Shown: positions 14,566 to 22,535, counted from the stretch's first letter. The stretch: DNA of 24,194 bases from Deltaproteobacteria bacterium UBA1386 (GCA_002305765.1 DBQU01000024.1:1-24194), one strand, 5' to 3'. Notes: generated from the sequence alone by a model not told the origin. Translations and numbers: made by a program.

Positions 14566-15726
14566 ATGTCTAACCTGCCTGACACCTGGACCGCATTTTG
14601 CGACGTGAAACCCCTGGGCGGCCGCCCCCACATGCAAAAAAGGAAGGGCAAAGAGACCGGTAAACTGATCCTCCCGACCTCGATCGTGGAGAACGCGAAG
14701 TATATCAATCGGGCATCCGAGAGCCTCGGGGGAGGCTGCCATCTCCCGACCCTCGGCGAGGAGTATACGGGCATGTCCACCATCGCCATGAGCCGCCATG
14801 ACCGCAACAAAATCACCCGGCGGTTTGCAGCCATCGAACGGGAGGAAAAGGCCCGATATAAGGGTACCCGAACAGGCTATTCGGTCAAGATTCCGATACC
14901 CAACGGGTTGAGCATCGAGCAGGGTATCGCCCTCGGCGATCGCCTCTGCAACCTCGTTCTCGGGACCCGTCACGAATACGCTTTCTCCCTTCATCGCGGG
15001 GAAATTCCGGTCGAGTATCGCCGTCAGATGGACGAGAAAGAGCGGGATCCCTTGACTGGAAAAATGCGCCTTACGCCCCGGGCAAGAGCGATCAGGAGAG
15101 TGATCAGAAGCGAGGACAACCGGCACATCCACGTGACGTTTAAGGAGCTTCCGCTCGGTCAGAAAGACAAGAAGACCGTGAGGTGGATGCAAGAGAAAAA
15201 GCACGGCGTGATGCTGCTCCGCCGGCATCCCTTGGAGCCCGACGGCACCCGCGCCAGGCACGGATTTGACGATGCGTTGGAAGAGATCCTGTCGCAAAAA
15301 TACGGCATCAAACCCGGGACATCCACCCCGGAAACGAGGCGTAATCGGGTCAGCCAGGAGGTCTACAAAGTCAGGCAAAGAGAGGCGATCCTAGCCGCGG
15401 AGATCGAAGAAACCCAGCACGATATTGACGAGATCATCACAGCGATGCGGGAGGATCAGACCAGGTGGGAAGAGATAAAACAGAGCTACAATGATCAGAT
15501 CCGAGCCCTGGAAAAAGGCCTCGTTTCACCGTCAGAAAAGCCTCGGTCTCCCCGTCCTGATCATCATCCCGACCCCGAGGTCCAGGCTCAGCTCGACGGG
15601 ATCCGCGACCGGACCCAGGCCCGTCTCGAGGCCGATAAGAAGTACCGCGGACAGGGCAAAGACGATCGGTCCCGGACGAGAGAGAATGTCACCCGTGAGC
15701 CTGACGGCCGCGGAATAGACAGGTAA
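14566..15726 (+). CDS. Divergent MobA/MobL-like relaxase
   Basis: 386 residues; CGGAGG 9 nt before the ATG. Residues 108-195 match the MobA/MobL layout: VKIPIPNGLSIEQGIALGDRL, then HEYAFSLHRGE and NRHIHVTFKELPL, with a His-x-His pair (H187, H189) for metal binding as in HUH nickases. An N-terminal AKYINRASE places Y46 where family members keep the catalytic Tyr (AxYRA-like), which is inference. Relaxases nick oriT and pilot the strand into the recipient. Residues about 255-320 are coiled coil. The tail is highly charged and ends REPDGRGIDR, as expected for a type IV secretion substrate. The next gene starts 28 bp later. Confidence 0.72.
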   Translation: MSNLPDTWTAFCDVKPLGGRPHMQKRKGKETGKLILPTSIVENAKYINRASESLGGGCHLPTLGEEYTGMSTIAMSRHDRNKITRRFAAIEREEKARYKGTRTGYSVKIPIPNGLSIEQGIALGDRLCNLVLGTRHEYAFSLHRGEIPVEYRRQMDEKERDPLTGKMRLTPRARAIRRVIRSEDNRHIHVTFKELPLGQKDKKTVRWMQEKKHGVMLLRRHPLEPDGTRARHGFDDALEEILSQKYGIKPGTSTPETRRNRVSQEVYKVRQREAILAAEIEETQHDIDEIITAMREDQTRWEEIKQSYNDQIRALEKGLVSPSEKPRSPRPDHHPDPEVQAQLDGIRDRTQARLEADKKYRGQGKDDRSRTRENVTREPDGRGIDR

Positions 15727-15753
15727 CAACCATTAGTAAAGGAGGTATGTAAT

Positions 15754-16449
15754 ATGAAATGTCCCAGCTGCAACGCAACAATCCCCTCGGATTCTGACAT
15801 CTGCCCGGCGTGTTTCGCACAGATCCAGACCGCCCAGGAGCCTCTCACACCCCCCTGTACAAGCGCTCCAGTGGCCAATCCGCGCGAGGTAGAAAATCAG
15901 TCTGAGGCATCCTCGAGAGCCCATGAGGGTAATAGGCAGGCCCCCCCTTCAGAAAACGCCACAGGAGGCAATTCTGAGGGTCATTTTTCTAGGGCGTCAT
16001 CGAAAAAAAGCCTCTTCCTGGTCACCGGAATCCTCGCCGTCATCGCCGGGATCCTCGCCGGGTATGTTGTCCTGGGCAACCGCCAGGCACCGGTCCCTCC
16101 TCCTCCTGTCGCAAAGGAGCAGCCGGCACCGGAGAAACCGGCAGAGCAGGCACCTGAAACCCAGGCACCCGGCGCGGAGGCACCGGAGAAGCCCACGGAA
16201 GCGAAACCGGCACAGGCCCCGAGCCCTCCTGTCCAGAAGAAGACGGTGAAGAAGGTCCCGAAGGCCTCCCCGGCACCTGCCCCTGCCCCCGAACGGAAGG
16301 CCTGGACGTACCGGCCGGATCCACAGCCGAAACCTGCCCCGAAGCCCCAGGCACAGAGAAACGGTATCGGTGCATGGCTCGATCGCACCCTGGGGCCCGA
16401 GAAACCGGTCACGCAGCCATCGAACGACCCCCGGTATACCGGGCAATAA
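15754..16449 (+). CDS. Zinc-ribbon, single-TM, proline-rich protein
   Basis: 231 residues; AAAGGAGG lies about 9 nt before the ATG. The N-terminus is a zinc ribbon (CPSC at 3-6, CPAC at 17-20). A polar linker leads to one membrane helix (about 86-108, SLFLVTGILAVIAGILAGYVV), then a long Pro/Ala/Lys/Glu-rich region (APEKPAEQAPETQAPGAEAP and similar) and a C-terminal GIGAWLDRTLGP. The likely topology is zinc ribbon in the cytoplasm and Pro-rich arm in the periplasm, similar in plan to TonB or VirB10-type bridging proteins, but with no homologous domain visible. It is placed between the relaxase and a lipoprotein, suggesting an envelope component of transfer. Confidence 0.75.
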   Translation: MKCPSCNATIPSDSDICPACFAQIQTAQEPLTPPCTSAPVANPREVENQSEASSRAHEGNRQAPPSENATGGNSEGHFSRASSKKSLFLVTGILAVIAGILAGYVVLGNRQAPVPPPPVAKEQPAPEKPAEQAPETQAPGAEAPEKPTEAKPAQAPSPPVQKKTVKKVPKASPAPAPAPERKAWTYRPDPQPKPAPKPQAQRNGIGAWLDRTLGPEKPVTQPSNDPRYTGQ

Positions 16450-16462
16450 ATAGGAGGTAACT

Positions 16463-17083
16463 ATGAAACACATCGGTTTAACAGCAACAACAGTAACACT
16501 CGCAGTAATGATGGTGCTGCTCATCCTGACCGGATGCGGCCAGCAGGTCCCCCCGGTCGTCAACGGTCCGCAGTCATGGTGGAAGGGGGAGCCGTACACG
16601 TCGTTGAGAAACGCCACGATCCGAGGAGCTGCCATTGGATCCTGGACAGCAAGGAAGTACGAAAAGATGGATTGGCGGGAGCTGCAGAAGCTGAGCAAAG
16701 CGGAGCAGGAGGCCCTGATCCAGGCCGGATACGACCCCTGGACCGGCTCATTTCGGCAGACCGCCAGTCTCGCCCCGTATCGGGTGGAGGCCCTCACCAT
16801 CGCTGACGGAGTCACGGCCGGGAAAACCTTCGATAGCAAGGGCAAGGAGGTCCAGCTCACATGCCTGGTTTCCCAGGGAAACGGGCTGTTCCGGGAGGAG
16901 ATCAAGAGGGAGAAAACCGCGGAATACCGCGCGTTCGCGGACTTGTTCGTAGCCAAGAAAGAATACACCGAGCAGGCCCCCAGCACCGTCATTATTACGG
17001 CATGTGCGAAGCAGGGCACGAAGGGATGGAGTCTCAGTCACATCACCGTTGAGCGCCCGAAGAAGACCGAAGGAGGTAACTAA
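16463..17083 (+). CDS. Lipoprotein of the transfer module
   Basis: 206 residues, ATAGGAGGTAACT before the ATG. A signal peptide ends in the lipobox LTGC with C25 as the lipidated residue (LLILTGCGQQVPP). The mature part has WRELQKLSKAEQEALIQAGYDPW and a possible globular C-terminal region (VEALTIADGV, YRAFADLFVAKKEY, STVIITACAKQG). No family recognised. Asp is absent at +2, so outer-membrane sorting is expected in Gram-negative hosts. Position between a Pro-rich membrane protein and the coupling ATPase suggests a VirB7-like or pore-lipoprotein role, by analogy only. Its TAA overlaps the next ATG by 1 bp. Confidence 0.75.
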   Translation: MKHIGLTATTVTLAVMMVLLILTGCGQQVPPVVNGPQSWWKGEPYTSLRNATIRGAAIGSWTARKYEKMDWRELQKLSKAEQEALIQAGYDPWTGSFRQTASLAPYRVEALTIADGVTAGKTFDSKGKEVQLTCLVSQGNGLFREEIKREKTAEYRAFADLFVAKKEYTEQAPSTVIITACAKQGTKGWSLSHITVERPKKTEGGN

Positions 17084-17172
17084 TGGAACGGATGTACGGA
17101 CCCTGGCTGTTTTTTCTCGTCGGATTCATATTGCTGGTCGTTGCCGGCACGTTTTTGATAGGAGGTATCTAA
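17083..17172 (+). CDS. 29-residue single-pass membrane microprotein
   Basis: ATG overlaps the lipoprotein stop as TAATG and has AGGAGGTAAC directly upstream. The stop TAA again overlaps the next ATG as TAATG. The protein is a short basic/aromatic N-terminus (MERMYGPW) followed by one hydrophobic helix (LFFLVGFILLVVAGTFLIGG). The strong ribosome binding site and double stop-start coupling make this a real gene and not a chance frame. Function unknown; it may be a membrane subunit or stabiliser for the neighbouring membrane proteins. Confidence 0.75.
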   Translation: MERMYGPWLFFLVGFILLVVAGTFLIGGI

Positions 17173-17459
17173 TGTCCAGACCTGAAAAACAAACACCCAG
17201 CACCACAGAGCTCAGGCGGATGCTCGCGAAACATTCCGGTGAGCACGCAGAAAAGACCGTCACCTATGGCGCCGTCCTGGTGCTCGTTGCCCTGGGGGCC
17301 CTGCTCCCTATGTGGTCCGGTCTCCTCTGGGCCGTGTCGGGGATCCTCGTAGGCCTCGTGCTGCCCGTCGTCGGCATCATCCTGGCGTTCGCGGCGGCAA
17401 AATCACTGTTCCATTACATCGTAGAGAGACTCCCCGGCAGTGACGGGGCAGGGAGGTAA
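17172..17459 (+). CDS. Small two-TM membrane protein
   Basis: 95 residues from ATG 17172, chosen because ATAGGAGGTATCT lies just upstream and the ATG overlaps the previous stop; the frame is open further upstream but without a comparable site. Residues 1-28 are polar. Two hydrophobic segments (about 30-48, TYGAVLVLVALGALLPMW; about 51-78, LLWAVSGILVGLVLPVVGI onward) follow, then a short polar tail. Length and topology recall small inner-membrane subunits of type IV secretion systems (VirB3-like), but no sequence match is recognised. It lies 3 bp before the coupling ATPase gene. Confidence 0.75.
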   Translation: MSRPEKQTPSTTELRRMLAKHSGEHAEKTVTYGAVLVLVALGALLPMWSGLLWAVSGILVGLVLPVVGIILAFAAAKSLFHYIVERLPGSDGAGR

Positions 17460-17462
17460 CCC

Positions 17463-19616
17463 ATGGGATTCTTCGGAAATATCGTTAGTGGCATCAGGGC
17501 GAGGATTGACAATTATGCGATGGCCGGGACGTGGCCGCAGGTTATGCCGCCGTCCCTGGACGACATCATGCCCGGAAAAGGCCAGCAGCGTCTCGCGGAG
17601 ATCGTGCGGGACGAGGGAGAGGAGGCGCTGGCGTATCTGACGTACGACTGGACGCATCGCCGCAAGGTGGAGATGACGGAGTACGCCCGCGAGTACGGGA
17701 TGCGGGCAATGAGGCGGAAATACAACGCCCGGGCCCTGAACCCGCCGTCGCGGGCAGTGGCCCTCTCCCTGGCAAGGATCCTGGCGGTAGGGCTGATCAC
17801 CGCGGGCATCCTCATCTCCAGGTACTCGTACCAGTGGCTGGCCATGATGCTATTGGTTATGGGGCTGCAGTCGATCGTGGAAGGCTGGATTTTCTTGGGA
17901 AATGACATCCTCGCCCGGGTGTTTAGCTTCTTCAGGGCCTCGACGAAACCCGCCATCTGGAGGGACGCAACGGCCCTGGGAAAGCTCTATCTCGAGGGCA
18001 ACGTAGACAGCGCGGAGCTTGCATTCACCCTCAGCCTCGCCCGCGGAATCAAGGGCCGCTGCATGTGGGATAGCCACGACGCCATGACCCTGGGAACCAG
18101 CACCGGACAGCTCAGGGGCACCGGTGTTATCGCGAGCCCGAACCTGGGGGTGCCCCTCAGAATGACCTTTTCGGACCTCGCCACCGGGACGTTGCTTACA
18201 GGCGGAACCGGCAGTGGAAAAACACAGGCGATCAACAGCATGGTCGCGCAGCTGATGTCTGCGGACGAGAACGGGCCCTCGCTGATCGTCATGGATCCCA
18301 AGAGGTCCGCCATGTTGGACGTGTACGCATTATTGAAGAGCATGCCACCCGAGATCCGGAACAGCTACGCCCTCCACGTCATCGGACCGGAACCCTGGCA
18401 GAGCGGCTGGAACCCCATCGACCCTCTCGTTTCCACCCCGGAACAGGCCTCGGCCACGTTGTTTGACTTGATCCGCAGCGAGGGAGGCGGCCAGGGCGAC
18501 GGGGAGTATTGGTCCGCGATGGTGGTTGAGCTCGTGTTCGCGGCCAGTACGATCCTGGATATCGCCGGTCTCCACCGCGATCTGGGAGCTGTCTACAGGT
18601 ACCTGACCGACACGGAACAGATGGACAAGGTTAACAACGTTGCACTGCTCAGAGCCCCTGGAACAGGACAAGGCGAGTTGCTCGCCCGGGTGCTCGATCA
18701 GGTGCGGGTGAACCTGGTGGAGGCACCCGAAAAGACCAGGGGGAACATCATATCCTCAGTGTCTAGCTGGATCGGACGGTTCGCACTGCCCGGGTATGCA
18801 AACTGGTCCCATACCGCATCGATGGACGAGGTCTATCAGAAGAAGAGCATCTGGGTTGTGGACATCCCGGACGTGCTGGGTAAGCCTGGAAGATTGCTCA
18901 GGTACTTCTTTTTCCGTCAAGTCTATGACCTGGCACTGTCCAGGTTGGCCAAACGTGGCAACGACCGCCACATCATCATGGTATGCGACGAGGTCCAGGA
19001 GAGCACGAACGCGGAGTCATTTAAAAAGTCCGCACTGTCCCGGGAGGCAAAACTCTGTGTCATCGCGGCCACCCAGAGCATTTCGCAGTTGCTGAAAGTA
19101 TGGGGAGGGAAGGAATCGACCGACACGATCCTCGCGAATTTCCGAACGAAGGTGTTGTTGAGCACGGACGACCCCGAGACCAGGAACCGCATGAAATTGA
19201 TCGTGAGCGAGGGCGAGCTTCCGGAACACTCATATGGCACCAGCACGTCCAAAACCGTGGGCATGGGCACGGGAGGCGGCGGCGGAGCCCTCGGCGGGGC
19301 GATGATGGGCAACGTGACGGGGCTCATGGGTATGGTTTCGGTCAATATGTCGAAATCCTGGACCACGAGCAAAAACGTCCAGCTCAAACGCGCACCTCTG
19401 AGGGACGAGCTGTTCGATGCGCTCGGGCCACAAATGGCCGTGTCAGTGATCAACTGGAGCGGGGCTCGCAGGAAATCCATCATCGAGCTGGATCAGTTGT
19501 TTATCAACAAGGACAAGGACATGCTGGGGACGCTGGAACGCGACTACACGGCAGCACGGCAGGCGGTGGCAGAGGCAGCGGAGGAGATACAGGAGGCGGA
19601 GGTGGTGAATGAGTAA
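17463..19616 (+). CDS. Type IV coupling protein (VirD4/TraG/TraD-like ATPase)
   Basis: 717 residues; GGGAGGTAACC before the ATG. Hydrophobic segments at about 100-118 and 122-146 anchor it in the inner membrane. The motor domain has Walker A GGTGSGKT (247-254) in TLLTGGTGSGKTQAINSM, SLIVMDPKRS (273-282), WNPIDPL (316-322), Walker B-like HIIMVCDEVQE (503-513) and the sensor AATQSISQLLKVWG. Coupling proteins receive the relaxase-DNA complex and pump it through the type IV channel. A Gly/Met-rich stretch (GMGTGGGGGALGGAMMG) near residue 605 is unusual. The N-terminal cytoplasmic arm before the TM pair is long (about 100 residues) for a VirD4-type protein. It overlaps the next gene by 8 bp. Confidence 0.9.
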   Translation: MGFFGNIVSGIRARIDNYAMAGTWPQVMPPSLDDIMPGKGQQRLAEIVRDEGEEALAYLTYDWTHRRKVEMTEYAREYGMRAMRRKYNARALNPPSRAVALSLARILAVGLITAGILISRYSYQWLAMMLLVMGLQSIVEGWIFLGNDILARVFSFFRASTKPAIWRDATALGKLYLEGNVDSAELAFTLSLARGIKGRCMWDSHDAMTLGTSTGQLRGTGVIASPNLGVPLRMTFSDLATGTLLTGGTGSGKTQAINSMVAQLMSADENGPSLIVMDPKRSAMLDVYALLKSMPPEIRNSYALHVIGPEPWQSGWNPIDPLVSTPEQASATLFDLIRSEGGGQGDGEYWSAMVVELVFAASTILDIAGLHRDLGAVYRYLTDTEQMDKVNNVALLRAPGTGQGELLARVLDQVRVNLVEAPEKTRGNIISSVSSWIGRFALPGYANWSHTASMDEVYQKKSIWVVDIPDVLGKPGRLLRYFFFRQVYDLALSRLAKRGNDRHIIMVCDEVQESTNAESFKKSALSREAKLCVIAATQSISQLLKVWGGKESTDTILANFRTKVLLSTDDPETRNRMKLIVSEGELPEHSYGTSTSKTVGMGTGGGGGALGGAMMGNVTGLMGMVSVNMSKSWTTSKNVQLKRAPLRDELFDALGPQMAVSVINWSGARRKSIIELDQLFINKDKDMLGTLERDYTAARQAVAEAAEEIQEAEVVNE

Positions 19617-20196
19617 CAACGACATCGATTACGACGCGGCAATAGACCAGGCATTGATGGAGGCGGCCGCCAACGAGGCCTCCCTGGTGACGGAGCTCGA
19701 ACCGGATCCCGTGGCGGCAGTGCAGGAGGAGACCGTCCAGGAGGAGGTGGAGGCACCGGACCTCGGGCAGTATTTCCAGGAGATTACCCTCCCGGAAGAG
19801 ACGCCGGCAGAGGGCCTCCAGGAAGAAGGGACAGAGGAAACGGTCCCGGAGACCCAGGAAGGAGGCGAAGGCCTCCAGGAGGAGGGAGAGCAGCAGGATC
19901 CTCCATCCATCGAGGAGAGGCTCGACGACCTCACGGATCTGCTCGGAGGCCTGCACGAGCTCGTCAAACAGCTCGTGGGCAACATGGAAGAGCAATCTAA
20001 ATCGATCGACTCCATCGGGGCCCGGGTCATCGACGCGGTCACCACGGTCCTCCAGCACGCAGGCCCGAAGGCCTCCCCGGTGAAACCACCGGCCCCGGCA
20101 GTAGCGGAGGAGAAGGAGACCCCGGAGGGCGGTCCGTCAGAAGCGGAACAGGAGAATCTCAGAACCATAACAGCCTTAAAGGAAAGGAGGTCATAG
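19609..20196 (+). CDS. Acidic, low-complexity accessory protein
   Basis: 195 residues. Residues 28-100 are strongly acidic with repeated Glu-rich segments (VQEETVQEEVEAP; EGLQEEGTEET; EGLQEEGEQQD). A helical segment (about 100-145, IEERLDDLTDLLGGLHEL then VKQLVGNMEEQSKSID) looks like a coiled coil. The tail is Pro-rich, then basic (TALKERRS). No family recognised. Overlap with the coupling-protein gene suggests a partner, perhaps an acidic adaptor that docks basic substrates; this is inference from charge and order. Confidence 0.7.
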   Translation: MSNNDIDYDAAIDQALMEAAANEASLVTELEPDPVAAVQEETVQEEVEAPDLGQYFQEITLPEETPAEGLQEEGTEETVPETQEGGEGLQEEGEQQDPPSIEERLDDLTDLLGGLHELVKQLVGNMEEQSKSIDSIGARVIDAVTTVLQHAGPKASPVKPPAPAVAEEKETPEGGPSEAEQENLRTITALKERRS

Positions 20197-20197
20197 C

Positions 20198-20635
20198 ATG
20201 GAAAAGGAAAAGGACGGAGTAAAAGGATTTGAAGCACGGGAACGGTCCCGGCGGATGCAGGAGAAGGAAGCGCGTGGCAGAGGAGGCGACCCTCTCAGGG
20301 ACAGCCCCATCGACAAGAGCGACGTGAGCCCTGACCTTTCGCCAGGAGGAACCCGGCGGGATCCGGAAGCGATCGCGAAGGCCCGGAACACACGGATTAA
20401 CAGGAACGCCCGGAAGACCGGAGAGAAAGGAAAAGGCCGGTCCAGAGCGGAATATGACGAGAAGATGAAGGCCATGAAGAAGGACATGGCGGAGCTGAAA
20501 ACTCGCGTGAACAAGCTGGAGAAGACCGTAAGCAAACAGGCGGAGAAGCTGAAGTCCAGGGAACGCGGGCAGGAGCGCGAGAACGAGCGCGGGAAGGACC
20601 GTCAGCGGACGATGGATCGAGGGCGGGATAGATAG
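20198..20635 (+). CDS. Basic coiled-coil protein with MDRGRDR tail
   Basis: 145 residues; AAAGGAGG lies 9 nt before the ATG. Highly basic and polar throughout, likely disordered for about 85 residues (ARERSRRMQEKEARGRGGDP). A coiled coil follows (AMKKDMAELKTRVNKLEKTV, then KQAEKLKSRERG). It ends RQRTMDRGRDR. The coiled coil and the last seven residues recur at the end of the ankyrin protein at 21009. A basic Arg-rich terminus is the type of signal recognised by VirD4 coupling proteins. The stop overlaps the next start (TAGTG). Confidence 0.7.
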   Translation: MEKEKDGVKGFEARERSRRMQEKEARGRGGDPLRDSPIDKSDVSPDLSPGGTRRDPEAIAKARNTRINRNARKTGEKGKGRSRAEYDEKMKAMKKDMAELKTRVNKLEKTVSKQAEKLKSRERGQERENERGKDRQRTMDRGRDR

Positions 20636-20970
20636 TGGAAAAGCCGTGGACGGAGTACCTGGATCAGATGTCGGAGGCAGAGTTCGCGGAGTTAACAGCA
20701 GAAGGCGTGCTCGAGCTCAAAAACAACGCCATGCGCGAAGAGGACGAGGAACTGGCGGAGGAAGAAGCCTGCCTCGGTCTCCCTCGCGGATACTGGGTTC
20801 CGGCCACGGAGTACAGGTTCATCAACGAGAGTGCGGCGTTCTTGGATGCCCGCTGGGATCTGGTCGAAGCAGAATACGCCCGTCGGGAAGCAGAGATCGA
20901 GGCAATGGAGCGGGAGATGGAGGCCCTCAGGGAACGCGAACGCAAGGCCAACTGGAAACCATTCGTATAA
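20635..20970 (+). CDS. Hypothetical acidic helical protein
   Basis: 111 residues from a GTG that overlaps the previous TAG by 1 bp. No family recognised. The N-terminus (EYLDQMSEAEFAELTAEGVL) and the Glu-rich middle are helical; a short aromatic patch (RGYWVPATEYRFINES) is followed by a charged C-terminal helix (EAEYARREAEIEAMEREMEAL). It is acidic, opposite in charge to the protein encoded just upstream, so the two could pair. Confidence 0.65.
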   Translation: MEKPWTEYLDQMSEAEFAELTAEGVLELKNNAMREEDEELAEEEACLGLPRGYWVPATEYRFINESAAFLDARWDLVEAEYARREAEIEAMEREMEALRERERKANWKPFV

Positions 20971-21008
20971 CACAGCAGGGGCGGGCAACCGCCCCGAAAG
21001 GAGAGAAC

Positions 21009-21749
21009 ATGCCAACACACGAGTTACACGAAGCAGCGAAGGAGAACAACACCACCAGGATCCGCGAGCTCATCGAGAAAGGGGCCGACGTGAACGCGCG
21101 GGACGAGAACGGCCGCACACCCTTCCACCACGCATGCCAGAACCTTCAGGGTGACGCCATCGAGCTCTTGCGCGACCGCGGGGCGGATACGAAAGTGACG
21201 GACAACAGGGGATTCACCGCCCATGATCTCGCCCAGGAAACACGCCAGTACCGACAGGACCTGGAGCAGCTCACCAGGGAGACGTTCGGGGCCGTGAAGG
21301 AGGGCCGGACGAACGACGTCCACCGCAACCTCGAGGCCGGCGTGGACGTGAACGCGCGGCGGAACAACGACGACTGGGACAGGCACAATACCCTGTTGCA
21401 TCATGCGTGCAGGCATGGCCAGGCAGATGTCGCCCAGCTCCTCATCGATCGCGGGGCTGACGTGAACGCGAAGAACAGCCGGGGGCTGAAGCCCCGCCAG
21501 CTCCTGGGTGAGCGCGGCATCGACGTGGAACGCAACAGGATCCACGCCACGTTCGACAGCTACGAGAAACGGCAACGCGGCCTCGAGGTCGCGGAGGGGA
21601 AGATCGGCGACTACAGGTCGAAGATCGAGGCAATGAAAAAGGATATGGTGGAGCTCAAGGACCGGGTGGAGCAGCTTGGCAACGACATGGACGCCGTGAT
21701 AGCTGAACACGGGGCGGGCAAGAGCATGGACAGAGGCCGGGACCGGTAG
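21009..21749 (+). CDS. Ankyrin-repeat protein with coiled-coil and MDRGRDR tail
   Basis: 246 residues from ATG 21009, with AAAGGAGA about 7 nt upstream; the frame is open further upstream without a site. Ankyrin repeats lie at about 3-75 (LIEKGADVNARDENGRTPFHHA) and 95-175 (NTLLHHACRHGQADVAQLLI, then DRGADVNAKNSRG). The C-terminal segment (EAMKKDMVELKDRVEQLGND, then SMDRGRDR) is homologous to the end of the basic protein at 20198, so a common module has been joined to different N-terminal parts. Ankyrin repeats mediate protein binding and are frequent in secreted effectors. With a coupling ATPase nearby, translocation into recipient cells is possible but unproven. Confidence 0.8.
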   Translation: MPTHELHEAAKENNTTRIRELIEKGADVNARDENGRTPFHHACQNLQGDAIELLRDRGADTKVTDNRGFTAHDLAQETRQYRQDLEQLTRETFGAVKEGRTNDVHRNLEAGVDVNARRNNDDWDRHNTLLHHACRHGQADVAQLLIDRGADVNAKNSRGLKPRQLLGERGIDVERNRIHATFDSYEKRQRGLEVAEGKIGDYRSKIEAMKKDMVELKDRVEQLGNDMDAVIAEHGAGKSMDRGRDR

Positions 21750-21771
21750 TCCCTCCCGAAAGGAGAACAGC

Positions 21772-21987
21772 ATGAACGACATTGAGAACTCAGCAACGAA
21801 CCTGGATGGCACCGAGAACATCGGGACCCAGGGCATTGATGAAAGCAACAGCGAGGCAGCCCGGGCCGCACGGAAGCTCAAGGATGCCCGGGATAAGGAT
21901 GGCCAGGAGCATGGACGCGGCGGAGGAGGAGGCGTCGTGCGAAGGGTCGCGGAATTTCTCGGTGACAGCGGCGGTAGAGACAGATAA
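21772..21987 (+). CDS. Small polar protein ending GGRDR
   Basis: 71 residues; GAAAGGAGAACAGC precedes the ATG. Polar and probably disordered for the first 40 residues, then a Gly run (HGRGGGGGVV), a short amphipathic helix (VVRRVAEFLGD) and the ending SGGRDR. The last four residues GRDR match those of the basic and ankyrin proteins, though the codons differ. No family recognised. Confidence 0.65.
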   Translation: MNDIENSATNLDGTENIGTQGIDESNSEAARAARKLKDARDKDGQEHGRGGGGGVVRRVAEFLGDSGGRDR

Positions 21988-22008
21988 AACAATACACGGA
22001 GGTGTACT

Positions 22009-22488
22009 ATGAAGAAGGATGTGGCTGCAGCAGTGGCAGTTGGCGTGGCGGTGTTGGTGATGGTGGCAGCAATCGTGCTGGGATTTGCAGGGCCTGCCCG
22101 GGCAGCGGAGGATCCCCTGGCCCCCGCGGAACTCACGTGCCAGGAGGCGTTGGCGTCCCTGGAAAACCGCAACTGGGCGCAGGTCATCGAGCAGTTGACT
22201 GTCCCGGGGGAGGAGCGATCCTCCCTGTCCCTGTCCATCTCCCCTGCACCCGCAGGGCAGGCCCCTCGGGCAGTTAAACCGCAGGACGTCATCCTGGTGC
22301 GGACGAGCAGGCCCGGTGAGGACACAGTCGTGTATCAGACCGAGAACGGCGGCGGCTGGTGCATCCTGAGAGCGTACAGCGAGACCGAGCGGGACGGTGT
22401 AACGGTGCCTGACTGGACGGTCACAAGCATTGTGTTGGCCGGCACTGGTGAGGCGAGGCGCGCATCGGACGTGATCGCGCGGAAATAG
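22009..22488 (+). CDS. Exported hypothetical protein
   Basis: 159 residues; CACGGAGGTGTACT precedes the ATG. The N-terminus is a signal peptide with a long hydrophobic core (VAVGVAVLVMVAAIVLGFAG) and a likely cleavage after PARA-A. The mature part has two cysteines (ELTCQEAL and GGGWCILRAY) that could form a disulfide, and alternating strands (DTVVYQTENGGGWCIL, TVTSIVLAGT). No family recognised. It is the last gene of the operon, immediately before the terminator, and probably periplasmic. Confidence 0.7.
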   Translation: MKKDVAAAVAVGVAVLVMVAAIVLGFAGPARAAEDPLAPAELTCQEALASLENRNWAQVIEQLTVPGEERSSLSLSISPAPAGQAPRAVKPQDVILVRTSRPGEDTVVYQTENGGGWCILRAYSETERDGVTVPDWTVTSIVLAGTGEARRASDVIARK

Positions 22489-22535
22489 CAATCCATCAAG
22501 GCCGGGCGTGGTGACCCTGGCCTGTTACCTCCTTT

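Noticed and set aside
21024..22325. Open frame of 433 codons on the minus strand
   Set aside because: It lies antisense to the ankyrin protein and its neighbours, which have ribosome binding sites and a recognisable domain; the product is low-complexity.
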